A DNA stretch of 64,000 nucleotides from Symsagittifera roscoffensis (taxonomy: Eukaryota; Xenacoelomorpha; Acoela; Convolutidae). Below, piece by piece: positions 12,835-24,254 of this stretch. The notes under the pieces are model-generated. The model ran no database searches, was not told the DNA's origin, and worked only from the letters and a program-made list of their open reading frames with translations. The position numbers and the translations under genes are program-made. Position 1 is the first letter of the stretch; each line of letters opens with the position of its first letter. Location: assembly GCF_963678635.1 (NCBI RefSeq), contig NC_087062.1:71703345-71767344 (forward strand), written 5' to 3'.

Positions 12835-13110
12835 AAAGATCCCAAATTGGCCTAAATAGTGCTAACTTGAAACCCTCCATAACATCAAAGAAAACAATCA
12901 ATCACAGATGATTTTTCATTTTACATTTGTGCTCAGGGCGTTGACACTTTTTCTAGATGATTCACACAATTGATTTTTTGAAAATGGTTTGCATAAAAAA
13001 TCAGCATTGTATTCCGTCAATTTCTTTGAAACGGGTCAATTCATTTTATCTCCTGACAAATGAAATTATCTGCATTTTTCGATAGTGAAGCTGAAATTAT
13101 ATGTTAATAA
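12835..13110. repeat. Diverged right-edge half-unit of the 1.59-kb array
   Basis: Continues the unit phase after the fifth unit but is clearly diverged (compare 4970-5260), with deletions. Similarity fades near 13110. Diverged edges around a homogenised core are what unequal exchange or gene conversion inside an array leaves behind. Confidence 0.75.
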
Positions 13111-13542
13111 AATCTTAAATGCCCGGATTTAATGAAAAAATCGACTGCTGCATTTAAAAAATCATAATTCCAACTAGAGGAAATCGGAGAGAGAAGCCAG
13201 CTCATAGCATAGTCATCTGACTCCCGCTCAAAAATTCAATCTCTGGTTACCAAAAAGTTTTTTTCCTTTGGTGTTTTTTACATCCATTTTCGACAGAGCC
13301 AAAACAAGAGTTTTCGGCTCTTTTCCTTTTCCCCCCACCTGCGAATTTTCATATTCGAAGTTACATTTCATTTTGTCCAATTAACATGAAAATTGACATG
13401 CAAATTAATTAGGCTATGACAAACATATTTGGTCTTCATAATTAACCTTGTAAAACCACTCGTTAGACCATAAAATTCATGTTTGAGTGAGGAGGGGGAG
13501 GAAGGAAAAAGAGCCAATTTTTCGTGAAATTAGGAGGCTAAC
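13111..13542. other. Unassigned stretch downstream of copy B exon 2
   Basis: Here, on the minus strand, a third antiporter exon would be expected. I see no open segment with splice sites and no match to the membrane-helix sequence expected after the Gly codon split at the exon 2 donor. The stretch includes a pyrimidine-rich run near 13320 and a purine-rich run near 13490. Confidence 0.4.
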
Positions 13543-13760
13543 CGAGGATGTCGGGTAGGTGAGCAGTATGCAGAAGGAATGACATAAAGCGTGCTGAAGC
13601 ATATACTAGAAACATGCCCAGGATAGTGACCTTGCCTTCCTTCACATACTTGTAGTCGGGGTCTAATTCCGTCTCGCAGAAGTAGTACACGAGTATTAAA
13701 GAGAGAACGCACAAAAGGATACGAGTGAATGCAAACCCGGGAAAACTGTGAGGGGGGCAC
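13543..13760 (-). CDS. NHA/SLC9B-like antiporter copy B, exon 2
   Basis: Minus-strand exon of 218 nt between acceptor TTTCAG and donor CTCG|GTTAGC, open throughout. It encodes CPPHSFPG, a first hydrophobic helix (about TRILLCVLSLILVYYF), a polar acidic/basic loop (CETELDPDYKYVKEGK), a second hydrophobic helix (about VTILGMFLVYASARFMSFLL) and HTAHLPDIL-G. The order CPPH, helix, short loop, helix, LP..LG parallels the start of animal NHA2/SLC9B2, where the next residues would open the third helix. The protein would be a multi-pass membrane Na+(Li+)/H+ antiporter. Exon phase fits exon 1 at 19049-19200 exactly. No exon 3 was found between here and copy A, so this copy may be a 5' fragment or may splice to a distant shared exon. 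I am fairly sure of the exon and less sure of the family. Confidence 0.65.
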
Positions 13761-14027
13761 CTGAAATAGAACCAGTGCAAGAATGAAATTTAATTTTTAA
13801 GTTTTCTGGAATTATCATTGTTTTAATTTTTATTGTGAAACAAGAGGCTAATGAATTGCCATGGCATTTTAAAATCTCTCTGAGTATTAGTGTTTATTGA
13901 TTCCATCATTCTAGTGATCCCTCCATTCGATTCGATTAGAATTGTACCTTTGATAAATTAGCGCCTTAAAATCAATTTTAAAGCTGATAAAATGCATCCT
14001 AATTCCGAGTTATATTTAAATCAGGTG

Positions 14028-14415
14028 TGAGTTTAGGAGGTCGGAGGGGGTATTGGGGTCTAGACGCCTCCTTTCTCAGGATTTGACCCCCTCACTAACC
14101 CCTTTGGTATTACTTTATGACATCCATTTTCGGCTGACCAGCCCTAAAGCTTTCTAAGGGCGCCCATGTCGCCAATAAATACTAATTTTGAAGGGAAGCG
14201 CGTGCGGTATTGAAACGCAACTTTTTGGTCAAAACTTTCCAAAAGTACCCAAAAACTGCATTTTCATGTTTTTTTTTAAATTTGCCTGCGGCGCAAAGTT
14301 CAGTGTACTGGGAGCGCTCGAAAATCAGTTTCTTTGACCTAAAAAACGGTTGGACCAAAACTTTCAATTTTTTTTTTGAAAACCCACTCCCGCCGCCCCT
14401 CCTCGAGGGAAATGC
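14028..14415 (+). mobile_element. hAT-like non-autonomous element, old copy
   Basis: Plus orientation. It retains the GATTTGACCCCC-like block, the GGCTGACC/CCCTAAA segment, the GGCGCC-like centre, TTTGCCTGCGGCGCA and the CCGCCCC...CTCGAGG tail, but both termini are decayed. It lies in intron 1 of antiporter copy B. Confidence 0.6.
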
Positions 14416-14629
14416 TGAAATTTATGTAATTTCATTTTGTAATGCGCCTCGACAGATAGATTTTTTGATCTTATAGTTCCATTTAAACTTTTCACTATAT
14501 TTATTTACAATCAATTTTTTTTGGCAGACTCAGCTAGTGCACGAATGTCATGCTTTGGAAAACCTAATAAAAGATTGTTTTTCGATTGTTTTTATTTAAA
14601 TGAAGCAGTGCGTGCGCAAAAATTTTTCT

Positions 14630-14790
14630 AGAAGAGGGGCTGTTTTTCCAAAAAAAAATGAAAATTTTGTCGATTTTTTTTAGGTCGACCAATTTGATTT
14701 TCCAAGCTATCCGAAAATTTTAAAAGGACTCGTTTTTGTCAAAAATTTTCTGCGCAGCAAAAAAACTTCAGTAAAGGCAAATTTTTCTAA
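14630..14790 (-). mobile_element. hAT-like non-autonomous element, 3' fragment
   Basis: Minus-orientation fragment with the GGTCGACCAATTTGATTTTCC segment and TTTTCTGCGC found in the right half of the family. Boundaries are approximate. Confidence 0.4.
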
Positions 14791-15612
14791 AACAAAAAGA
14801 TGGAAAAATTGAGTGTTATTATTCCAACCAATAAAATGCTCTTTAATTCTAATTTTTGAACTAAAAGTTTGCATTGAAACGCTATGAATGCTGGCTGTAT
14901 AGATCTTTTTTTATGGCCCAAATTTTAAGAAGCGTTTTGGACCACGAATTCATTGACAATGTCACTCCATTCATGAATGTTGCAATGATGAAACCGCCGA
15001 CCAAAACTAAAGAGTCATAAACTTTCAACCATATTCAATTTTCAGACCAATCTTTCCATGTATAGAAAACTTCTTAAAATATTTTTGTTTTGAGTAGTGG
15101 AATGATAGGAGCGTTAGAAAAGCCGGAACAATAAAGTGATCCAATTGATTTAAAGTTTTTTTCGATTTTTTTAGTAATTCTCAATTTGGATGATTTGAAA
15201 TGGTTTTGATTTATGTCTATTTAATTTAAGATCTCATTATCAAGGCCTTGTTGCCACTGCTCCCATTTGGGTTATGTTCCCGGTTGTAGCAGCGCTTGAA
15301 AATGACGTGTTGGTCTCAAAGTTAAAATTGTAAGTATCGACCTATAAATCGTGAGACATTTGATGATAGCTCTATCGTGTATGAAACTCAAAACATTTTC
15401 TCAAAAGAAAAAGCAAAACAGACCTAAACAAAAGATAATTTATATTCGAAGAGACAGAACAATTGGGAGAGCTTTTGACTGATAGTTTTTGACGAGATTT
15501 GAAAAAAAAAAGATTCTTACAAGTTTATCAAAAAAAACTAGGTACATTACAAGCTCCGGGCAAAACTAATTTATTTATAACTAAAGTATTTTATGTTTTC
15601 TGTTCTATAAAC

Positions 15613-15990
15613 CAGGGGCGGATTTAGGTGGGGAGGCGAAAAGGCGGACGTTCCTCCCCCCACCCCCCTTCAGGGATTCGAACCCCGTGTCGACCCAAAG
15701 GTTCCCCCTTTTGTACTATTTTGAGATATCCATTTTTGATCACGGACCTTTAAATTTTTCTAAAGGCGCCTTTGGCGCCAATATATACTATTTCTGAGGG
15801 GGGAGCGCGCGCCGAAAGAACGCAATTTTTTGGTTAAAATTTTCAAAAAAGTTCCTAAAAACGCCTTTTTTGGCCGGTTTTTTCAAAATTTTGCCTGAAA
15901 CTTCGAAGAAATTTCAGCCAAACAGTGTCTTTGTAGTGCTTTGGGAAAGCTCAGAAAATCAATTCGGTCGACCTAAAAAAAAAATTTCAA
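15613..15990 (+). mobile_element. hAT-like non-autonomous element, 3' truncated
   Basis: Starts with the intact terminus CAGGGGCGGATTTAGG at 15613 and runs through the family core. It loses similarity after the GGTCGACCTAAAAA segment, so the right terminus is missing. Located in intron 1 of antiporter copy B. Confidence 0.65.
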
Positions 15991-16319
15991 AATTCTTTAA
16001 TTGTTTGTTTTTTCTTTTCTCTAAAGTTTTTTTCTTCATGTGCACATACCTTTCAATTGTAATCATTTTTGCAAAGTAGTGGATTTTAAATATGTAGAGT
16101 TGACGAAGAATCAAACGGGGTCAGATGTAATTTAAAAAAGAAACTTGGCAAACAATTTATCCAGTTAACGCGTTACTAGATAAACTTTAACATTTTTCAT
16201 GAATTGCGTCAGTTTTTTAATTTTGAAATTCTTATTGAATTTTTAAAGTAAAAATCATTCAATTTCATAAAAAACCGCCTGAAATTTTTAAAGTTTTGCC
16301 AATATACAAGCATTTTTGT

Positions 16320-18240
16320 TATTCCGACTTTCGGAACGAAAGTAACCGAATATTTGTGCTCGGGGTGGTTTTTTTTCTTCAGACAAATTTTGATTTTTCA
16401 ACAAGCCAATTTTGACGGATTTTTTTTTGTATCAATCAAAAAGTATCGTTGTCTTCAGCCTAAAGTTGACAAACTCTTCACTTGTGATCAATTTTCATAA
16501 AGTTGTAGGGTTCAAGATTGCCATTTGGCCAATTTAGCAAAACTACGCGCGATACATATCCCGTTGTTAAAGCGTACGCGGATTTTTAATCCATTTTAGA
16601 AATCGTTCCAAATAGGTTGAATCAGGCTTTTTACCATAATTGATTTGTTACTAGAAGCAAAATCTATCACTTTGTTTTTTATATGGCGTGGGGAGAGATG
16701 ATTTTTACAAAAATTCTCAAATTAAAAAAATCCTTTAATTTTAGTACCTTCAATTTTTTCAAGTTAATACTCCTCCATGGACTTTAAAAGGCAATTGCAA
16801 CATTCAAGTATTCGCCCTGAGACGAGCAACCTTGTAGTTAAGACTTTTGTCAAGAAAAAAAAACGAAAAATTTGTGCTCGGATGGTTTTTTTCCTCAGAC
16901 AAATATCGGCTTTTTAACTAGCCATTTTAGACGGGTTTTTTTATCACTCAGCCTAAAATTCATGTTTTTGTCACTTCTTATTTTAAAAACCTTTTATCGA
17001 GACCAATTAAATTGCAGCTAAAAAATTCGAGATTTCGACCTGATACGAGCAGTTTTGTTTTATATACAATGTTTTTGAGTTAATTAGTTGTAAGCGATAC
17101 TCTTTTGAATTCCTTCGACCAATTACGAGCAGCTAAACATAACATGTTTTTGCTGGCCCAATACCTCGCATGTTTATGTCTTAAATTTTCATTTACAGTA
17201 TACTTTGCTACAAAATTTGTCTACTTTTGCGTCAAAAAATACTAGACGTCTTGCAACAGACTGTTTGTGTCCAATGGTGATCTGCAATTTTCTACTGGAA
17301 AAATATTACAAAACTGTAAATAATTGCTCCGACTATCACAGAAAATGACCAAATATTTAATCTTGGAATGTTTTTTTTACCTCCATACAAACTTCGAATT
17401 GTCAACTAGCCATTTTTGACGGAATTGTTTTCATCCCAAAACTATCGTTGTTTTGAGCTCAAATTTAAACAAGACAGCTCTCATGAGGGCGAAGCCCTAA
17501 ATTTTTGACTGTTTTTTGGCTTTTAAGGTCTAAGGAGCAGTAAAAACTTTTAAAAAAATTAAAAGTGATGCAACACAATGAAATTTAAAAAAATAATAAA
17601 ATTTGAGTTTTTTTTCTGTGAAAATCATTCTCCCACACGCATTATAAAAAACAAAGTGACAATTTTCTTCCCTAGTATCAAATAAATTATGGCATATAAG
17701 CTTCTTTTGACCAATTTGGAACGAATTCTAAGACGGATTAAATTTCGCTTACGCGTTAATGGTGCGAAATATATCGCGCGTTTTTTGTCCCAAATTGGTC
17801 AAAATACCAATCTTTAAACCCACATAACTTTACGGGAAATAATAACAAGTAAAATATCTTTTCAAATTTAAGCTTAAGACAACAATATCTTGCGAAAGAC
17901 ATAAAAAAATCTTGTCAAAACTGGCTAGTTAAAAAGTCGAAACTTGTCTGAAGAAAAAAAAGTCGGAACAAAAAATATTTCACCTGTGATCTTTTTTGTA
18001 AAATTACGAGGGCTTAACTATTGAAATTTTGCGTTTTGGCTAATCTGGGACAATTAACGAACGTTATCTTTCGCGCTATTAACGCATGAGCGCAGATTTA
18101 ATCCGTCTTAGAAATCGTTCCAAATTGAGTTAAAGAAGCTTATTTGCTATATTTGATTTGTTACTAAGAGCGACATTCATCATTTTGTATTTTTATAGCG
18201 GGGGGGGGGGGAGATGATTTTCACAAAATGTCACTTCGAT
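16320..18240. repeat. Complex foldback-type repeat cluster
   Basis: A ~300-400 bp module (X) that includes the words ATCGTTCCAAAT, AACGCG and TCTGAAG...AGTCGGAAC occurs at about 16390-16700, in inverse orientation at 17590-17975, and again in the first orientation at 17975-18240. A second module (Y, about 16900-17340) lies between them. Both X and Y recur at 61300-62760, Y there in the opposite orientation. No transposase-like frame was seen. It looks like a non-autonomous foldback or a nested set of MITEs. Confidence 0.65.
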
Positions 18241-18836
18241 TTTTTTTATTACATTTATTTCTTCTATGTTATTACTGCTCCATAGACCTTAAAAGGCAGC
18301 CCTAACGTTCAAGGCTTCGCCTTGATACAAAAACTTTGGTTATTTTTTTTTCATCTGTTTTAGGCAAACGATGATCTACTAGAAAAGAGACGGCTCTGTA
18401 AGCAATTTGATGATTAGGTTTAGCTTAGACTAACTAGTTTTAGACTAACTTGCGACCAAAAATTGGGTTAAGTAGCACACAACCATTACAGAGCATCAAG
18501 GTACAGTTCAATACTTCCAATTTTGGCTGATTAACTTCAAGAGCACCAACCTATTTTCTAAAGAAAAAAATTGCTGAAAAAAAATTCAAGACAACACAAA
18601 TTTTTCTATGAAGTCATTCGATCATAAAAGTCCCAATTGAAATAGAAAACACTTGAAATCACTCAGATAGTGAGCCCCCACATCAAATTAGCTAAGTTGG
18701 TCTTCAGTAAATACTTGAAAATTTTATTTCTTTTTCTTTCTGTGAGAGATGTTTTTTAGCTCAATTTCTCTTGCGTGGATTAAGAATTTTTTTTTAAAAA
18801 AACTTCGAATAGACATTCATCATTTTGTCGTGTTGC

Positions 18837-18873
18837 GACTTATCGTAAAACGAACTTTAAAGCATGAAACTTA
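18837..18873. repeat. 37-bp direct repeat, copy 1 (flanks antiporter exon 1 B)
   Basis: Identical 37-bp sequence to 19383-19419, beginning GACTTATCGTAAAACG. The two copies bracket exon 1 of antiporter copy B. Confidence 0.85.
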
Positions 18874-19048
18874 GCAATCTGGTTTATTTTATTTGTAATT
18901 TGAATTTACAACTTCTGGTTATTTTGTTTAACTTTCTTCTGTTTTTAGCTTTTACAATAAAATTTCAAATCATAGGAGAAAGAAATAAGTGAGAATGTTT
19001 CAAAAAAAAAATAAGACCAATTCCGTCTCCTTACCTCCACATACGCAC

Positions 19049-19200
19049 CTGATATACCAGCAGCAAATGGAGGGACATTCGTTCTCTAATGTTTTACCCT
19101 CTATCGGGTGCTCTCGATAGGAGAGGAAGTTTCTGCACTTCTCGCATTGCTTGTGCTTTTCACGTCTTGCTGTTTCTTCGTACTCTCCAACTGATGACAT
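19049..19200 (-). CDS. NHA/SLC9B-like antiporter copy B, exon 1
   Basis: ATG at 19200 opens MSSVGEYEET and encodes 50 residues plus AG before donor GTGCGT. Joined to exon 2 (13543-13760) across a 5.3-kb intron it gives an in-frame 123-residue N-terminal region ending in a split Gly codon. The segment is hydrophilic with paired cysteines (CEKC, CPSICC) and the conserved block FLSYREHPIEGKTL. All 11 differences from copy A leave the frame, length and donor intact. Several are D/E or K/Q-type swaps, which suggests purifying selection on both copies. The start is chosen because both copies share it and the sequence upstream is not conserved. Flanked on both sides by an identical 37-bp direct repeat. 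Confidence 0.65.
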
Positions 19201-19382
19201 TAGCTTTTGTTAGTTATGTCGTTTGTTATTCGCGGTGTTTGAATGAGCATTACAGTTTCGTACTCAAACTTCCTAATAGACACTTTTCTTACTTATTTAA
19301 GCATCATTTTCATCCCTTGTTTTCTTAGCAATCTGGTCAGCAGACAGTACAATTAGGAATGAATTGATGCATTTGAAACTAT

Positions 19383-19419
19383 GACTTATCGTAAAACGAA
19401 CTTTAAAGCATGAAACTTA
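19383..19419. repeat. 37-bp direct repeat, copy 2 (flanks antiporter exon 1 B)
   Basis: Second copy of the repeat at 18837-18873. A further shared word, TTAGCAATCTGGT, occurs next to copy 1 (near 18871) and near 19325, in a different order relative to the 37-mer. Confidence 0.85.
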
Positions 19420-20990
19420 CATCCTAAAGTTCTGATGACTGTAGTGCACTGATTCATAATTTTCCACTTTTTTGGATATAGTTAAGTGCACTGTTTAAAT
19501 TAGCGTCGACCTACAACTAATTTTTTCAGAAGCGTGATCTATGCAACAGTAACAAGTTGCATTTTTAAACAGTTCGGTAGATGTTTATGCACATAAAAAA
19601 GGCATGAACTTAAGTAAGTTAGGTTTTGGAGCAAAGTAGCCTAAAGCTGAATAAATGTGATTGCAAAGCATGCTTATAGTGGTCCAAAAATTTGTGCGTT
19701 TCTACGGAGCCGCTCTCAGTTTGCTGATGAGACTATATTTTTCTCGTCAAGGAACAACAAGGGCAAAATTGTCACAGAAAAAAAACTAGTTTTGAGATTG
19801 TTGCGAGATTTTTGCAGCGATGAAATGTATTAAGAATCGAGGTTATTTTCAGTCCTCCCCCAATTAAATGAATTGTTCTTCTTTGTCGACGTAGCAGTGG
19901 AGTGATATTGGTCATTCCAAATTCCATTTTTCATAAATGCACCTGTTTGCGACTCATATCACGCTCTCTTAAAGTTAATTCACTGCAATTCACTACAATG
20001 TTTGGTTGTTTTGCTCTAAGTCATGGTTGAGGTTAACTGATTTTTTCCACGTCAATAACAAAAAAAATTGTTCAGTTTAAGAATCGCCATACAGCGTCAA
20101 TTGGTAGATTAATTTGTTTTATAAGCATAAAATTTTTCAGTTTTGAAATTGCTGTTCTTGTTCTCTTCCATTGTTTAAAACTTCCACTCAAAATTTTTCA
20201 GGGTCTTTCAGTAATAATCTGAAAAGTCGAACAAACCATTAAAATTGAGAGGTACTGCTCGACTTTTGAAAATGGAAGAAATTTAAAGCGAATATCGGCT
20301 GTCATTGCGTCTGTTGGCAAGTAACTTTGTTGTTCTCGATTTTCTCGCGATTAAAATATTTTTTTAACCATCATTGTCTTTTGATCGTATATGCATGACG
20401 TGGTTGATTGCAAGTTTGATACAGCTTTGATTGCCTTCTTCAATCGAATGTTTCGGTTCCTTAAAAGTGAGTTACTTGCTCACTAATGTGGGTATAAGAT
20501 TAGCCTGAATTTTATCATGTGTGTCTGAATTGTATCATGTAGTTCCTCAGCTTGAAATTCAACTTCATCTTTTCCAAATGCTTCTTTGTCTCCACAATGT
20601 GGATTGATTAAATGAGTTGCCAGATTTTCACAATTTTTGAACCATGCCCGTTCAACAACTATATAGAAACAATTATGAGAAGAATTACTACAAAATTAGA
20701 TTACTAGAAACAAATATAGAAACAAAATTAGATTACTACGTTTTTCTTTTATATTCGATTGACAAAACTTAGGTAGGTTCATTTCTTGCAAGCTCGATAA
20801 GTTAACAAGTTTGGTAAGGCTTTTTTGGAAATTCAATTTCCATGGGTTCTTTTTATGCGACATGCATTGGAATTATATGTTTTTGGGGTATTCTGAGATC
20901 TATTTTGCTTCTAGTCTGATGATGACTTAAATGCCGTTGGGCAGACAGTTTTGTCTGGTTAATTTTCAATGTTTCGACCTGCTTGGCCTC
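19420..20990. other. Non-coding stretch, presumed upstream region of antiporter copy B
   Basis: No open frame with splice support and no recognisable repeat. It should include the minus-strand promoter of copy B. I see no defensible TATA or initiator. Confidence 0.4.
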
Positions 20991-20994
20991 CCTC

Positions 20995-21562
20995 ATAGTC
21001 TTTTCCCCTGGTTCTCAGCTCCACAAAAATGGTAGCAGAATTAAAGTATTCCCCGAGGAGGTAGGTCATTCAGTAACATTGATTGGAACAACGTATCAGA
21101 CACCTTCTCTCCGGCCTGTCTAAGCCTCATATTCAATACCTGTGCTCGTATGAAAAACTGGAACGTCTCTTACGTCTCTCTAAGCTATGGGCGTGGCAGC
21201 TGGGGCATTATACTGACAAATGTGGTTGCCTCATCGATTTCGAACCTCTGCTTGATTAGGTTCCGAGACTTAACCATCGCCTTTGCCTTTCCGGTCGAGA
21301 CAGTCATGTCTGATCAACATGAAGCTGGAAAAAATTTTGCCATTGCTGGGTAGCACCAGATTTGGTTTTTGCATCTCTCGATATCAGCTAGTTGTTTTTG
21401 GTATGCAATCATTTCCCTATCGTATTCGCCTCGTTCATCGGCATTTGGTGTAGCACTGAATGCTGTTGGCAAGACAGTATTTCCGCTCATACATGGATGT
21501 GTCAAAGAGGTCTTACGTCTGCTAGAAGGCCACAAAATGAGTGATCCAGGTGGGGAAATCAT
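20995..21562 (-). pseudogene. Decayed Ty1/copia-type gag fragment
   Basis: On the minus strand the segment reads as a protein broken by several stops. Its first part (21314-21562) includes ERGEYDREMIAYQKQLADIE. A later part includes RLRQAGEKVSDTLFQSMLL followed by NDLPP. An AGE-VSD-LL-LP pattern is typical of copia-like gag (UBN2/retrotran_gag) regions. GC content is higher than the flanks and long homopolymers are lacking, as expected for once-coding DNA. No RT, integrase or LTRs were seen nearby, so this is an isolated fossil. Family assignment is by pattern only. Confidence 0.5.
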
Positions 21563-21649
21563 CCTGGGTGCAAAGAAGGATGACCATTTTATGTTGGTAT
21601 CTAATGAACAAATCGCTATTTAAGTTACTCTAGTCTAATTTTGAGTTTA

Positions 21650-22925
21650 CAGACATGGTGCAATTGATTGTTATAATTTGAGAATTTGAGAAAAAATAAT
21701 TTTCCAGCAAACTGGTTGTTTAGATCCGGAACCTTTTTTAAGTTTTTCTACAGCTGAAGTTCGGATGAAATGTCAATTCTATCTAAAAGGCACATCGCCT
21801 AAATAAAAAACTAAACAAATTTTTAGCATGGATGAACAGAACTTGATAGTATATTGAAACAATATCCCGGTGGACCTCCTGTGAGCTTTCATTGAGATAG
21901 AAACATACAAAAGTCAGAAAAAAAACATACTAGCATACTCTTCCCTTTTGTGACAGGTGACGTAGTCAGAGCAATCTAGACTAAAATTTAGAAAGCTTTC
22001 AAACGACCTTGAAGAATTTCAATTCGAAAAAATTAATAATTGGGCAATTTTTTTGGTGAGTTTGTAAAAATTTTTTTGAAATTTTTTTTTGGATTTTGCT
22101 CGATGTGCATCCCTTTTTAATTTTTAATAAAGGTTTATACTGAATATGAGTGTAAGATATTTAATACCACCCATTCAGATTCCGTAACAAATAGTTTTAT
22201 TCGTTACTCTGACCTCAGGCTGTTCGCAGTCAGACCATATAGAAAATTATATCCAACTTATTGCTATTACCTGTTTTTATTAGGACATATTGAAACCTAA
22301 GACGTTAAAAAATATATTTTTTAGAATAAGAAAAAGAACGAACCCATCCGGCCAAAAATAAATAGCGTGACAAACAGACGGTGCACGCCATCGAACTTAT
22401 TCGATGAGATAACGACAAATCGGTTACAACTCAGACTAAGCAGAAGTTCAGACTAAGCATTCAAGAAAAAGATTGATGAAACAATGTCCCGATCATCGAT
22501 CAGGCGTGAATGTTTTGCTTTTCACATTATTTAATGAAGTGTTCAATGGCCCTTCTACATTTAATGGCAATACAGAACAGTAAAGAACAGTAAAAAAAAA
22601 AGACCAGTAACGAGTACTGAACGTTTTTTTTGACAACTTGATTTACTTTTCAGTATAAACATTGAAGTTCTAGTTGCCCCTACTTCACCCATCCTCCCTC
22701 TCACCTCACAAATATTTAAAAGAACATTAAAAAAATAAATTTTACTGCATTTTTTTAAGTTTTACTTTGCTTTTGTTTTGCAAAGGTTGCTTCGCTCGAA
22801 ACACTTTCTGTAGCTAGCAGAAAAACCAGTCATTATTTTTATGCAACTGTCAAACCTGGCATCAAAAGTTCAACAATTGCCAAATGTTAAAATAGATAGC
22901 CGTTTCCTAATGATCCGACAACTTT
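21650..22925. other. Non-coding stretch, nothing recognised
   Basis: AT-rich sequence with no supported exon or repeat that I can name. Confidence 0.45.
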
Positions 22926-22928
22926 TAC

Positions 22929-23285
22929 AAAATGCTAACAAAAAAGGTTGTTTAGTTTTTTCTTTAAACTAGTGTCGTTTGTTTTTGTGATGGACAAACA
23001 AAACAAATGCTTTAAAAATAGTAAGTTAGGAATAATTGACAACGGTTGTCTTCAAAAATTAATAACAAACAAAAAATGAAAATATCTTCAAAAACTTTTC
23101 TTTGTGTAAAATAAGAAAAAAATTAGAAAACTGTTTTGAAGATTGTTTTTTTTTGTTATTAATTTTTGATGAAAACCGTTGTCAATTATGCATAACTATT
23201 TTTAAAGCGTTTGTTTAGTTCGTCCATCACAAAAAAACGACACTAATTTAAAGAAAAAACGAAACAACTTTTTGTGAAAATGTCT
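22929..23285. repeat. Long inverted repeat, ~160-bp arms, ~40-bp loop
   Basis: The left arm (about 22929-23097) and the reverse complement of the right arm (about 23134-23285) match over most of their length. Shared words include GTGTCGTTTGTTTTTGTGAT / GTGTCGTTTTTTTGTGATGG, AATTGACAACGG and AAAAATTAATAACAAA. The loop is the A/T-rich segment near 23098-23133. It could be a MITE or a hairpin-RNA source. No protein is encoded. Confidence 0.85.
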
Positions 23286-23289
23286 TTCG

Positions 23290-24250
23290 AAAATGTCTGA
23301 AAATGTCTTTCGAAGTAAGACTGAAAAGGCTTTGATGAGATATATCACTCGACGCATTCCGATGAATATTTGTGTTACTGATTTGAACAAAAAAAACTAT
23401 ACCAGATTACAAAGTTCCTCCCAATTTTCAATTGTCAGAACAATTATGTCCGTAACAAGAATCTAGATGGCATTTTCAGCTTTTCGTGGAAGTTGAAAAG
23501 CAAGCATTCCCGCTTGAATTTGTATAATCTGAAAGCTTGACGTCAAAAAAATAAACTTGCAACTCTTTTTTAAATCTTTTTAAAGCTCCAATTTCTAGAC
23601 CAGCTCCGACTAGCCATTAGTAGATTAATAGGATTGAATTTCATTCAATTACAAAAATTAGGAAAATAAATTAGCCAAATCGAATATCAAAGGTGAAATT
23701 AAATGTGTATTATGGGGTATCCCGCGCTCAGTAAGCGATAACTCTGTGCTCTTAATTCGGGATAAGCGAGAGTGAAAGCTTCTTAATGGAGCGGTTAAAG
23801 CTGGCTCCAATAACTGATTAGAGAAAATTGGATGAAAATTCTCATTAAGACTATCGATTTGATCGAGTTGTAAAATGATGGACGATATGTGTTAAGACTC
23901 AAATGGATTTTTGAAGGTAACGGTTTCTTGATAACATTTGGGGCAAGTGGACTGATTAGATGATATATGACATTGTCATTCGAATTTCTATTCACGTATT
24001 AAGCAGAAAGCTACCTGGGCAAATTTTCAAACACAATAAATAAATTAATCAAAATTTTATAGGAGGTTAGTTATAACTATAGAAATTAAACTGTATTAAG
24101 TAACTAGTTTTTGCTACCCCACGAAAAAATATCTATAAACATTTAAAATTGTATTTATTTCGACTGCTGTCTTAGAGTGACAATGAACAATGTCATTGCT
24201 TATTTATCTGCCTAGTTTTACTACCGCAAAAAAAACTCGCATGGGTTCAA
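23290..24250. other. Non-coding stretch
   Basis: No supported gene. Around 23720-23830 there are GATA-type words (GCGATAAC, GGGATAAGCG) in less AT-rich sequence, a possible regulatory patch but without proof. Confidence 0.35.
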
Positions 24251-24254
24251 GCGT

